This document shows positions 1 through 7,867 of a DNA stretch of 24,216 bases, in pieces. The translations under genes and the position numbers were made by a program. The number at the start of each line of letters is the position of its first letter. Positions within the stretch are counted from its first letter, which is position 1. The notes under the pieces are model-generated. The model ran no database searches and was not told the origin of the DNA. It saw nothing but the letters and a program-made list of their open reading frames with translations. Source of the stretch: an uncultured Pseudomonas sp. (GTDB taxonomy: Bacteria > Pseudomonadota > Gammaproteobacteria > Pseudomonadales > Pseudomonadaceae); NCBI RefSeq assembly GCF_946885955.1, contig NZ_CAMPHI010000061.1, positions 1 through 24,216 of the forward strand. The letters are read 5' to 3'.

Positions 1-1
1 C

Positions 2-349
2 ATCCTGCTGATCGGCATCGTCAAGAAGAACGCGATCATGATGATCGACTTCGCCCTCGACGCCGAACGCAACCAGGGCATGGCACCCGAGGCTGCGATC
101 TACCAGGCAGCATTGCTGCGCTTTCGGCCGATCCTGATGACCACCCTGGCAGCGTTGTTTGGCGCGGTGCCGCTGATGCTTGCCACGGGCTCCGGCGCCG
201 AGCTGCGCCAGCCCCTGGGCCTGGTGATGGTCGGTGGTCTGCTGGTCAGCCAGGTGCTGACGCTGTTCACCACGCCGGTGATCTACCTGTACTTTGATCG
301 GCTGTCGCGACGCCTTGGCGGGCGCAGCACTGCGGGGGTGGCGGTTTGA
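2..349 (+). CDS. muxB: RND efflux pump inner-membrane subunit, MuxB/MdtB type (3' end only)
   Basis: This is the C-terminal ~115 residues of an RND transporter whose 5' part lies outside the window; the reading frame is open from base 2. It contains the end of the transmembrane region, with the motif [15 protein letters not shown] carrying the TM10 lysine of the proton relay, then [20 protein letters not shown] and a closing [13 protein letters not shown], all typical of the last three membrane helices of the RND family. The same blocks recur almost unchanged in the next gene, so the two are paralogous subunits of one heteromeric pump, as known for MdtBC and MuxBC. The MuxB assignment rests on position directly upstream of a second RND gene and an outer-membrane factor. 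The gene stops at TGA 347-349, only 9 bases before a REP palindrome begins. Confidence 0.85.
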   Translation: MLLIGIVKKNAIMMIDFALDAERNQGMAPEAAIYQAALLRFRPILMTTLAALFGAVPLMLATGSGAELRQPLGLVMVGGLLVSQVLTLFTTPVIYLYFDRLSRRLGGRSTAGVAV

Positions 350-357
350 ACGCTTTT

Positions 358-540
358 TGTAGGAGCCAGCTTGCTGGCGATCGGTGTCCCTACGATCAGC
401 CAAAGCGTAGCCCGGATGCAATCCGGGGGCGGTATCGACCGTTAGACCCTTTCCCGGATTGCATCCGGGCTACATGTAATTCACTGCGCTCCGGCGATGC
501 TTTTGTGTTGCCGATGATCGCCAGCAAGCTGGCTCCTACA
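358..540. repeat. Nested double REP palindrome between muxB and muxC
   Basis: Two perfect inverted repeats lie one inside the other. The outer arms are 358-382 and 516-540, 25 of 25 bases complementary, beginning TGTAGGAGCCAGCTTGCTGG. The inner arms are 407-427 and 453-473, 21 of 21 complementary, beginning GTAGCCCGGATGCAATCCGG. Both sequences resemble REP (repetitive extragenic palindromic) families frequent in Pseudomonas genomes. The array fills nearly the whole 202-base gap between the stop of muxB and the GTG of muxC, and the last bases of the outer arm adjoin the AGGGG that probably serves as the muxC ribosome-binding site. No gene is visible in the gap. Confidence 0.9.
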
Positions 541-551
541 GGGGCTGTGGC

Positions 552-3500
552 GTGAACCTGTCCGCACCCTTTATCCTGCGCCCGGTCGCCACGCTGCTGC
601 TGAGTCTGGCGATTCTGCTCCTCGGCGGCGTCAGTTTCGGCCTGTTGCCGGTGGCGCCGTTGCCGAAGATGGACTTCCCGGCGATCACCGTGCAGGCCAG
701 CCTGCCCGGCGCCAGCCCGCAGGTGATGGCGGCGACGGTGGCGACGCCGCTGGAACGTTCGCTCGGCACCATCGCCGGGATCAGCGAGATGACCAGCCGC
801 AGTAGCCAGGGCAGTACCCGGATCATCCTGCTGTTCGATATCGACCGCGACATCGACGCCGCCGCCCGCGAAGTGCAGGCGGCGATCAATGCCGCGCGCA
901 AACTGTTGCCCAGCGGTATGCGCACCATGCCCAGCTACCGCAAGGTCAATCCGTCGCAGGCGCCAATCATGGTGCTGTCGCTGACCAGCGAGGTGCTCAA
1001 CAAGGGCCAGCTGTACGACGTCGCCTCGACCATCCTGGCGCAGAAGCTGTCCCAGGTCAGCGGGGTCGGTGAGGTGCAGATCGGCGGCAGTTCGCTGCCG
1101 GCGGTACGCGTATCGCTGCAACCGCGCCTGCTCGACCAGTACGGCATCGCCCTGGACGAGGTGCGCCAGGCCATCGCCGACGCCACCGGCCAACGGCCCA
1201 AGGGGGCGGTGGAAAACGATGCCCAACACTGGCTGGTACAGGCCAACGACCAACTGGAACATGCCGCCGACTATGCGCCGCTGATCATTCGCCAGGAGAA
1301 CGGCGCCAGCGTGCGCCTGGGCGATGTCGCCAGCGTCGTTGATGGCGTCGAGGATCGCTACAACAGCGGTTTCTACAACGACAACGAAGCGGTGCTGCTG
1401 GTGATCAACCGCCAGTCCGGCGCCAATATCATCGAAACCATCGCCGATATCCGCGCGCAACTGCCGGCGCTGCGCGAGGTGATCCCGGCCAGCGTCAAGC
1501 TGGAGGTGGCGATGGACCGCTCGCCAGTGATCCGCGCCACCCTGCACGAAGCCGAACGCACGCTGCTGATCGCCGTGGCGCTGGTGATTCTGGTGGTGTT
1601 CGCCTTTCTCGGCCGCTGGCGTGCGGCGTTGATCCCGGCGCTGGCGGTGCCGGTGTCGCTGGTCGGCACCTTCGCAGTCATGTACCTGTGGGGCTTTTCG
1701 CTGAACAACCTGTCGCTGATGGCGCTGATCATCGCCACCGGCCTGGTGGTGGACGACGCCATCGTGGTGCTGGAGAACATTTCCCGGCATATCGAGAATG
1801 GCGAAAAGCCGCTGCAGGCGGCGCTGAAAGGCTCGCGCGAGGTGGGCTTCACCTTGCTGTCGATGAACCTGTCGCTGGTCGCGGTGTTTGTTTCCATCCT
1901 GTTCGTCGGCGGTATCGCCGAGCGCCTGTTCCACGAGTTTTCCATCACCCTGGCGGTGGCCATCGTCATCTCACTGCTGGTGTCGCTGACGTTGACGCCG
2001 ATGCTCTGCGCGCGCTGGCTCAAGGCTGAGGCAAAGCGCGAGCCGGGGCCCTTGCAGCGCTTCGGGGCGCGCCTGCAGACGCGTGTGCTGGAGGGCTACC
2101 GACGCAGCCTGGAATGGGCGCTGGCGCATTCGCAGCTGATGCTGTTCGGCTTGCTGGCGACCATCGGCCTGAATGGCTACCTGTATGTCGCCGTGCCGAA
2201 GACCTTTATGCCGCAGCAGGACACCGGCCAGCTGATTGGTTTTATCCGCGGCGACGACGGCCTGTCGTTCCAGGTGATGCAACCAAAGATGGAAATCTAT
2301 CGCCGCGCGGTGCTCGCCGACCCTGCGGTGGAAAGCGTGGCTGGTTTCATCGGCGGCAATGGCGGGATCAACAACGCCTTTATGATCGTGCGCCTGAAGC
2401 CCATCGACACGCGCGGCGTATCGGCCCAGGCGGTGATCGAGCGGTTGCGCAAGAGCGTGCCCAAGGTGCCGGGCGGGCGCATGTTCCTGATGCCCGACCA
2501 GGACCTGCAGTTCGGCGGCCGCCAGGGGCGCAGCTCGGACAATGAATACGTACTGCTGGCCAGCGATCTGGACGACCTGCGCATCTGGCTGCCGAAGGTA
2601 CGCGATGCCCTGGCGGCCTTGCCGGAGCTGACCGATATCGACGCCAACGAAGGCGAGGGCGCCCAGCAGGTCAGCCTGGTGATCGACCGTGATACCGCCA
2701 AGCGCCTGGGCGTGGACATGGCGATGGTCACCTCGGTGCTGAACAACGCCTTCAGCCAGCGCCAGATCGCCACCATCTATGACAGCCTCAACCAGTACAG
2801 CGTGGTCATGGAAGTTGACCCGCGCTACGCGCAAAGCCCGGAAGTGCTGGACCAGGTGCAGCTGATAACCGCCGACGGCGCGCGCGTGCCGCTGTCCAGC
2901 TTCGCCCACTGGGAGCGCAGCCTGGAGGAGGACCGGGTCAACCACCAGGGCCAGTTCGCCGCCGAGAGCATCGGCTTCTCCCTGGCGCCGGGGGTGACCC
3001 TGGAGCAGGCCAGCGCCGCCATCGAACAGGCGGTGGCGCGGGTTGGCCTGCCCACAGAGGTGCAGGGCATGCTCGGCGGTACGGGCGGCGCCTTCCAGCA
3101 GGCGGCCCAGGGCCAGCCGCTGATGATTTTCGCCGCGCTGCTGGTGGTGTATATCGTGCTCGGCGTGCTCTACGAGAGCTATATCCACCCGCTGACGATT
3201 CTCTCCACGCTGCCCTCGGCCGGGGTCGGCGCGCTCCTGGCGATTCTGCTGGTCGGCGGCGAATTCAGCCTGATTTCGCTGCTCGGGCTGTTCCTGCTGA
3301 TCGGCGTGGTGAAGAAGAACGCCATTCTGATGATCGACCTGGCGCTGCAACTGGAACGCCAGGAGCAGCTGAGTCCGGAGGAGTCGATCCGTCGCGCCTG
3401 CCTGCTGCGCTTCCGTCCGATCATCATGACCACCCTGGCGGCGATCCTCGGCGCGTTGCCACTGATCCTGTCCAGCGCCGAGGGCGCGGAAATGCGCCAG

Positions 3501-3656
3501 CCGCTGGGCATCGCCATCGTCGGCGGGCTGCTGCTCAGCCAGTTGCTGACCCTTTACACCACCCCAGTGGTTTACCTGTATTTCGACCGCCTGCGCCACC
3601 GCGTCAACCGTTGGCGCGGCGTGCGTAGCGACGCTGCTTTGGAAACCCCGTTATGA
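552..3656 (+). CDS. muxC: RND multidrug efflux pump inner-membrane subunit, MuxC/MdtC type
   Basis: This 1034-residue protein has the full length expected for an RND drug-proton antiporter. The N-terminus (FILRPVATLLLSLAILLLGG) is the first membrane helix, followed by a porter domain, helices TM2-6 around residues 335-490, a second porter domain and TM8-12 from about residue 855. The proton-relay acidic pair is visible as D401-D402 in GLVVDDAIVVLENI, and the matching lysine lies in GVVKKNAILMIDLAL. It pairs with the upstream muxB fragment and the downstream outer-membrane factor to form a tripartite pump; the periplasmic adaptor should lie upstream of the window. The start is GTG at 552, with AGGGG at 540-544 seven bases before it. 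Its TGA overlaps the ATG of the next gene. Substrates cannot be read from the sequence. Confidence 0.93.
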   Translation: MNLSAPFILRPVATLLLSLAILLLGGVSFGLLPVAPLPKMDFPAITVQASLPGASPQVMAATVATPLERSLGTIAGISEMTSRSSQGSTRIILLFDIDRDIDAAAREVQAAINAARKLLPSGMRTMPSYRKVNPSQAPIMVLSLTSEVLNKGQLYDVASTILAQKLSQVSGVGEVQIGGSSLPAVRVSLQPRLLDQYGIALDEVRQAIADATGQRPKGAVENDAQHWLVQANDQLEHAADYAPLIIRQENGASVRLGDVASVVDGVEDRYNSGFYNDNEAVLLVINRQSGANIIETIADIRAQLPALREVIPASVKLEVAMDRSPVIRATLHEAERTLLIAVALVILVVFAFLGRWRAALIPALAVPVSLVGTFAVMYLWGFSLNNLSLMALIIATGLVVDDAIVVLENISRHIENGEKPLQAALKGSREVGFTLLSMNLSLVAVFVSILFVGGIAERLFHEFSITLAVAIVISLLVSLTLTPMLCARWLKAEAKREPGPLQRFGARLQTRVLEGYRRSLEWALAHSQLMLFGLLATIGLNGYLYVAVPKTFMPQQDTGQLIGFIRGDDGLSFQVMQPKMEIYRRAVLADPAVESVAGFIGGNGGINNAFMIVRLKPIDTRGVSAQAVIERLRKSVPKVPGGRMFLMPDQDLQFGGRQGRSSDNEYVLLASDLDDLRIWLPKVRDALAALPELTDIDANEGEGAQQVSLVIDRDTAKRLGVDMAMVTSVLNNAFSQRQIATIYDSLNQYSVVMEVDPRYAQSPEVLDQVQLITADGARVPLSSFAHWERSLEEDRVNHQGQFAAESIGFSLAPGVTLEQASAAIEQAVARVGLPTEVQGMLGGTGGAFQQAAQGQPLMIFAALLVVYIVLGVLYESYIHPLTILSTLPSAGVGALLAILLVGGEFSLISLLGLFLLIGVVKKNAILMIDLALQLERQEQLSPEESIRRACLLRFRPIIMTTLAAILGALPLILSSAEGAEMRQPLGIAIVGGLLLSQLLTLYTTPVVYLYFDRLRHRVNRWRGVRSDAALETPL

Positions 3657-5095
3657 ATGCCTCGACCCTGCGCCCGTTGTGTCTCGCCATCGCCATGCTC
3701 GGCCTGGGTGCCTGCACCCTTGGCCCGGACTACCAGCGCCCAGCCATGGAGATTCCCGCCGAATTTCGCCATGCCGAAGGGTGGAGCCGCGCGCAACCGG
3801 CCGACGCCCTGGCCCGAGGCGCCTGGTGGGAGCTGTATGGCGATGCCGAGCTGAACGGGCTGATCGGCAAACTCAATGTCGACAACCAGAACCTTGCCGC
3901 CAGCGAGGCGCAGTACCGCCAGGCTCGCGCCCTGGTGCGCGGCGCACGGGCGAGTTTCTACCCGAGCCTGTCCGGCAGCGGCGGGGTGACGCGTTCCGGC
4001 CAGGGCGCGGGCTCCAACAGCACCCTGGGCAACGCTAGTTCGGTGGGCAATAGCTATGAGTTGGGCCTGAACGCCGCCTGGGAACTGGACCTGTGGGGCA
4101 AACTGCGCCGCGGCCTGGAATCCAACCAGGCGGGTGCGGCCGCCAGTGCAGCCGACCTGGCCGCCGCGCGGCTGAGCCTGCAATCGGAACTGGCGCAGAA
4201 CTACCTGCAACTGCGTGTTCTCGACGAGCAGAAGCGCCTGCTCGACGCCACCGTGGCCGCCTATGCGCGGGCGCTGAAGCTGACCGAGAACCAGTACCGC
4301 GCCGGCATAGTGCCGCGCTCCGATGTGGCCCAGGCGCAGACCCAGCTGAAAAGCACCCAGGCCCAGGCCATCGACCTGGAATGGCAGCGCGCGCAGTTGG
4401 AGCACGCCATCGCCGTGCTGACCGGCGCCGCGCCGGGCTCGCTACGCATCGCCGTGCGCGAAGAGCTGCCCCAGTTACCCGCAATTCCCCTGGCGCTGCC
4501 CGCGCAACTGCTGCAACGCCGACCGGACATCGCCGCCGCCGAACGCCGGGTCGCCGCCGCCAACGCCGAAATCGGTGTCGCCGAAGCGGCGTGGTATCCC
4601 GACCTGACGCTCTCCGCCAGCGGCGGTTACCGCAACAGCAGCTTCGCCGACCTGATCAGCGTGCCCAACCGTTTCTGGTCCCTGGGCCCCGCGCTGGCCC
4701 TGACCCTGTTCGACGGCGGCGCCCGCCGCGCCGAGCTGGAGCGGGTCGAGGCCAGCTACGACCAGACAGTGGCGCAATACCGCCAGGCCGTGCTCGATGG
4801 CTTCCGTGAAGTGGAGGATTACCTGGTGCAGCTCGAGGTATTCGAGCGCGAGGCTGCGGTGCAGCAGGAAGCGCTGGCATCCGCACGTGAGTCGCTGCGC
4901 CTGATCGAGAACCAGTACCGCGCCGGCACCGTCGACTTCAACAGCGTGGTTAACGTGCAGGCCACCGCGCTGAACAACGAACGCACGGCCCTGACCCTGC
5001 TCGGCAATCGTTTGACCGCCAGCGTGCAATTGATTGCCGCGCTGGGGGGCGCTTGGCAACCCGAATCGGCTGGCGAAAAGGCTGCCACTCCATAG
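3653..5095 (+). CDS. opmB: Outer-membrane efflux lipoprotein, OpmB type (TolC/OEP family)
   Basis: This 480-residue member of the outer-membrane efflux protein family should form the trimeric exit channel of the adjacent RND pump. The N-terminus is a lipoprotein signal with lipobox L18-G-A-C21, so the mature protein is probably acylated on C21. Two repeated OEP halves follow; each carries an ENQYRAG block (LTENQYRAGIVPRSDVAQAQ and LIENQYRAGTVDFNSVVNVQ), a hallmark of NodT/OprM-type factors. LLQRRPDIAAAERRVAAANA is another family block. The ATG overlaps the muxC stop (ATGA), which implies translational coupling. The name OpmB is inferred from the MuxBC context. There is no clear hairpin terminator after the TAG. 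Confidence 0.9.
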   Translation: MNASTLRPLCLAIAMLGLGACTLGPDYQRPAMEIPAEFRHAEGWSRAQPADALARGAWWELYGDAELNGLIGKLNVDNQNLAASEAQYRQARALVRGARASFYPSLSGSGGVTRSGQGAGSNSTLGNASSVGNSYELGLNAAWELDLWGKLRRGLESNQAGAAASAADLAAARLSLQSELAQNYLQLRVLDEQKRLLDATVAAYARALKLTENQYRAGIVPRSDVAQAQTQLKSTQAQAIDLEWQRAQLEHAIAVLTGAAPGSLRIAVREELPQLPAIPLALPAQLLQRRPDIAAAERRVAAANAEIGVAEAAWYPDLTLSASGGYRNSSFADLISVPNRFWSLGPALALTLFDGGARRAELERVEASYDQTVAQYRQAVLDGFREVEDYLVQLEVFEREAAVQQEALASARESLRLIENQYRAGTVDFNSVVNVQATALNNERTALTLLGNRLTASVQLIAALGGAWQPESAGEKAATP

Positions 5096-5221
5096 CCTGG
5101 AGTGAGCCGATTGGTGCCCGATAGGCGGTATATCGAGTTATTCCTGTGGTCGGCTGGACGTCGGCTACAGCTGCGCTAGGGTTCAAGGAGAGTAATAGCG
5201 TGCGGTGACAGGGACGCATCT

Positions 5222-5701
5222 ATGGATAGATACCAGGTGTTGCCTTTCTGGCTTGCCGATCAGCCTTTGGCGGTGGCCCTCGAACAAGTGGTTCGGGTGC
5301 TGCCCGCATTGCAGAGCATGCCGCTGCCGGGTGCCCCGGAGACCATCTGCGGCTTGGTCAACGTGCGTGGGCAGCTGTTGCCGGTGGTGGACCTGGCGCG
5401 GCGTTTCGGTTGGGTCATGCCGGCCCTCAGCCTCTGGCAACCTTTTATCTGGCTGCGCACCAGCAAGCGCGATTTGTTATTGCCGGTGCAACGGGTCGCG
5501 CCGGTAAGCAGCTATGGCAGCGATGACTTCACCCCGGCAACTGACCCCCGGGTGCCTTCCAACCTGTTGCTCGGTGCGGCGCGTAGCGCCGATGGCCTGC
5601 TGCTGATCCAGGATGTCGAGCAACTGCTGAGCCAGGCCGATGAAGCCAGATTAAGCGAGCTGCTGGCGAACGGCGAGGGCACATCCGATGCTGCGCATTG
5701 A
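5222..5701 (+). CDS. cheW: CheW-like coupling protein 1 (WspB position)
   Basis: This 159-residue single-domain CheW protein should link the chemoreceptor to the CheA kinase at the inner membrane. The family core is visible: the N-terminal strand VLPFWLADQPLAVALEQVVRVLP, then the hallmark GLVNVRGQLLPVVDLARRFG (about residues 44-63), and a C-terminal DGLLLIQDVEQLL. Length and position immediately before cheR match WspB of the Wsp system. It is the first gene of a seven-gene chemosensory operon. The start is ATG 5222 with a modest AGGGA at 5210-5214; no other start codon exists in frame in the leader. The 126-base gap after opmB must hold the promoter if the operon is independent, but I see no convincing promoter boxes. 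Confidence 0.9.
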   Translation: MDRYQVLPFWLADQPLAVALEQVVRVLPALQSMPLPGAPETICGLVNVRGQLLPVVDLARRFGWVMPALSLWQPFIWLRTSKRDLLLPVQRVAPVSSYGSDDFTPATDPRVPSNLLLGAARSADGLLLIQDVEQLLSQADEARLSELLANGEGTSDAAH

Positions 5702-7229
5702 GTCCGTGTGTTCGCCGCAGCTGCTGATCGCGCTTAGTCACAAGGTATTGCGGCACCTGGGCATGGACTTCTCCGGCGCGCGCAGCAGCGATATGTTGCG
5801 CCGCCTGCACCTGTTGGCGGTGGAGCAGCAGGTGGTCGATTTCGATGCCTGGCTGAGCGAACTGGCGTTCGCCACCTGGGATCGACCGCTATTGGAAATG
5901 TTGATACCGGCGTTCACCGTTGGCGAAACCTACTTCCGCCGCGATGCCGAAGCGCTCGACTGGCTGGCCAGTCATCACCTGGGGCCCTTGCTGGCACGTC
6001 GCAGGCAAAGCGGACAGCGCAGCTTGCGTCTATGGAGCGCTGGCTGCTGTACTGGCGAAGAGGCCTACAGCCTACTGTTTCTGTGCGATCAGTTGCTCGG
6101 CGCGGAGCGCGACGACTGGTCGCTGGAAATCATCGCCAGCGATATCAACAGCGCTTTTCTCGCCCGTGCCGAACAGGGCCTGTATGGCGCCAACGCCTTT
6201 CGCCGTAACGAGAACCGCTTCCGCAGCCAATACTTCCAGGCCGCGGGCCGCCTGTGGCGGGTGCGTCCGGCCTGGCGCGGGCGCATTCGCTTTGTCCAGT
6301 ACAACCTGGCTGACGATGCGCCTGCCTGCCCGATGCCCGGCGCCGACCTGATCCTGTGCCGCAATGTGCTGATGTATTTCTCGCCAGGCCGCGCGAGCGC
6401 GGCGTTGCGCCGGCTGCTCGCCAGCCTCAATCCGGAAGGGCTGCTGCTGCTCAGCGCAGTCGAAGCCGGTCTCGCCACCCAGGCTGGCCTTAGCGGGCGC
6501 TGGGCCGGCAGCAATTACGCCTTGCGCAGCGATGCCGCAAAGGCCCAAGCGCCGCCCGCGTCAATCGTGCCGAGCATGGAAAGCTGGCCTGCGCCGCGCC
6601 TGGCGCCGCTTGAGAAGCCGCCCAGGACGACTGCGCCCGTGGCATCCGCCGCCCCTGTCAAATCAAGCAGTGCCGTGCCCCCCACGGCCGCCCCCCTCAG
6701 CCAAGCCGAAGCGCTCTGGCAACACGCTCTGGATGCTGCTGGCCAAGGTCACAACGGCATCGCCCGCGAGGCCCTGTTGGCATACCTGGCCTGTGCGGGT
6801 TTGAGCCATGCGCAGCAGCATCAGGCCTGCCTGTTGCTCGCCCGCGGTTGTGCCGACCAGCAGCATTACCAGGAGGCCCAGGATTGGCTGCAACGCGGCT
6901 TGACGCTCGACCCGGCCTCGGCCACCGCCTATTGGTTGTTGGCGCAACTGGCGCAGCAGCGCGGCGACCACCCCGCGGCGTTGTTGGCGCTGCAGAAATG
7001 CCTCTACCTGGACGACGGCTTCATCCTTGCCTATTTCCTGCAGGCGCGTCTGCTATTCGATCAAGGCCGTCAGCCAGCCGGCGCCAAAGCCTTGCAGGTG
7101 TGCCGGCAACTACTCGAAAGCCAGGACAGGGAAAGCCCGGTGGCGCACGGCGACGGTCTCAGCTGCGCACAGCTGCTGCGCCTGTGCGAGCAGTTACAGG
7201 AGCAAATCCAGACATGTCCGAACCCATGA
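5688..7229 (+). CDS. cheR: Chemoreceptor methyltransferase CheR with C-terminal TPR region (WspC-like)
   Basis: This 513-residue protein is predicted to transfer methyl groups from S-adenosylmethionine to glutamates of the operon's MCP. The N-terminal CheR helical domain ends at FTVGETYFRR (about residues 76-85). The SAM-binding fold follows, with LWSAGCCTGEEAYSL (115-129), IIASDINSAFLARA (148-161) and DLILCRNVLMYF (220-231). A Pro/Ala-rich linker (about 283-337) leads to a C-terminal TPR-like region (about 338-480), including YQEAQDWLQRGLTLDPASA. A methyltransferase plus TPR layout is characteristic of WspC, and this protein is longer than the P. aeruginosa homologue as I remember it. It overlaps the upstream CheW by 14 bases and the downstream CheW by 16. 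The MCP shows no C-terminal pentapeptide for CheR docking. Confidence 0.93.
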   Translation: MLRIESVCSPQLLIALSHKVLRHLGMDFSGARSSDMLRRLHLLAVEQQVVDFDAWLSELAFATWDRPLLEMLIPAFTVGETYFRRDAEALDWLASHHLGPLLARRRQSGQRSLRLWSAGCCTGEEAYSLLFLCDQLLGAERDDWSLEIIASDINSAFLARAEQGLYGANAFRRNENRFRSQYFQAAGRLWRVRPAWRGRIRFVQYNLADDAPACPMPGADLILCRNVLMYFSPGRASAALRRLLASLNPEGLLLLSAVEAGLATQAGLSGRWAGSNYALRSDAAKAQAPPASIVPSMESWPAPRLAPLEKPPRTTAPVASAAPVKSSSAVPPTAAPLSQAEALWQHALDAAGQGHNGIAREALLAYLACAGLSHAQQHQACLLLARGCADQQHYQEAQDWLQRGLTLDPASATAYWLLAQLAQQRGDHPAALLALQKCLYLDDGFILAYFLQARLLFDQGRQPAGAKALQVCRQLLESQDRESPVAHGDGLSCAQLLRLCEQLQEQIQTCPNP

Positions 7230-7840
7230 ACCCCAACCAGCAAACCGTCGATGACTCGGCGAGCTGGGCACGTTTGCATGAGCGAATGGCCGAGTTCGAA
7301 CGACGCCTGCTCGAGGGCTTCGCCATCGACCCTGAAGAGCGCGCGGCCAGGTTGCACCAGCGCGGTCGCGACTGGGCCCAGGTGATCGACGATCAGACGC
7401 CCGCGGACCAGTTCGAAGTACTGCGTTTCGGCATCAGCGGCGAGCTGTACGCCATTGCCAGCGAACACGTCGCCCAGGTATTGCCGCTAAGCCAATACAC
7501 ACCGTTGCCGAATACTCCGGCTTACGTACTGGGCATCGTCAATGTGCGCGGGCGGATCGTCTCGGTGCTGGATCTGCGGGTGCTGTTCGAACTGCCGATC
7601 GGCAGCCTTTCGGAGCGTAATTTCCTGTTGATTCTGCAAAGCCCGCAGATGGAGTTCGGCGTGCTGATCGACCAGGTGCTGGGCATCGCACAGATTCGCC
7701 GTAACAGCCTGCAGAAGCCACCTGTCAATCTCACCGGGGTGCGCGCCCAGTACCTGCTCGGGGTCACCGACGAGCAAGCCACGGTGCTGGACGGCGCGCG
7801 TCTGCTGGGCGATCCCGATTTACCGGTAATGGCCGACTAA
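7214..7840 (+). CDS. cheW: CheW-like coupling protein 2 with N-terminal extension (WspD-like)
   Basis: This 208-residue CheW protein has about 70 residues of charged helical sequence before the CheW domain, as in WspD. The domain is marked by EVLRFGISGELYAIASEHV and by GIVNVRGRIVSVLDLRVLFE, then FGVLIDQVLGI and a closing QATVLDGARLL. It should couple MCP and CheA alongside the first CheW. The two CheW proteins are clearly different in sequence, which suggests non-redundant positions in the array. I chose ATG 7214 because AGGAG at 7198-7202 lies 11 bases before it. An alternative ATG at 7226 would overlap the cheR stop as ATGA but is farther from that site. Confidence 0.9.
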   Translation: MSEPMNPNQQTVDDSASWARLHERMAEFERRLLEGFAIDPEERAARLHQRGRDWAQVIDDQTPADQFEVLRFGISGELYAIASEHVAQVLPLSQYTPLPNTPAYVLGIVNVRGRIVSVLDLRVLFELPIGSLSERNFLLILQSPQMEFGVLIDQVLGIAQIRRNSLQKPPVNLTGVRAQYLLGVTDEQATVLDGARLLGDPDLPVMAD

Positions 7841-7867
7841 TGCATTCAAGCCAGGAGATTTATCCGC

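Noticed and set aside
396..3599. Large minus-strand open frames opposite muxC (396-1934 and 1971-3599)
   Set aside because: They are antisense shadows of a clear RND transporter gene and one runs through the REP array.
5096..5221. Sigma-54 or sigma-70 promoter ahead of the chemosensory operon
   Set aside because: TGGTGCCC near 5112 only partly resembles a sigma-54 -24 box and lacks a matching -12 element; no sigma-70 pair with proper spacing was convincing.
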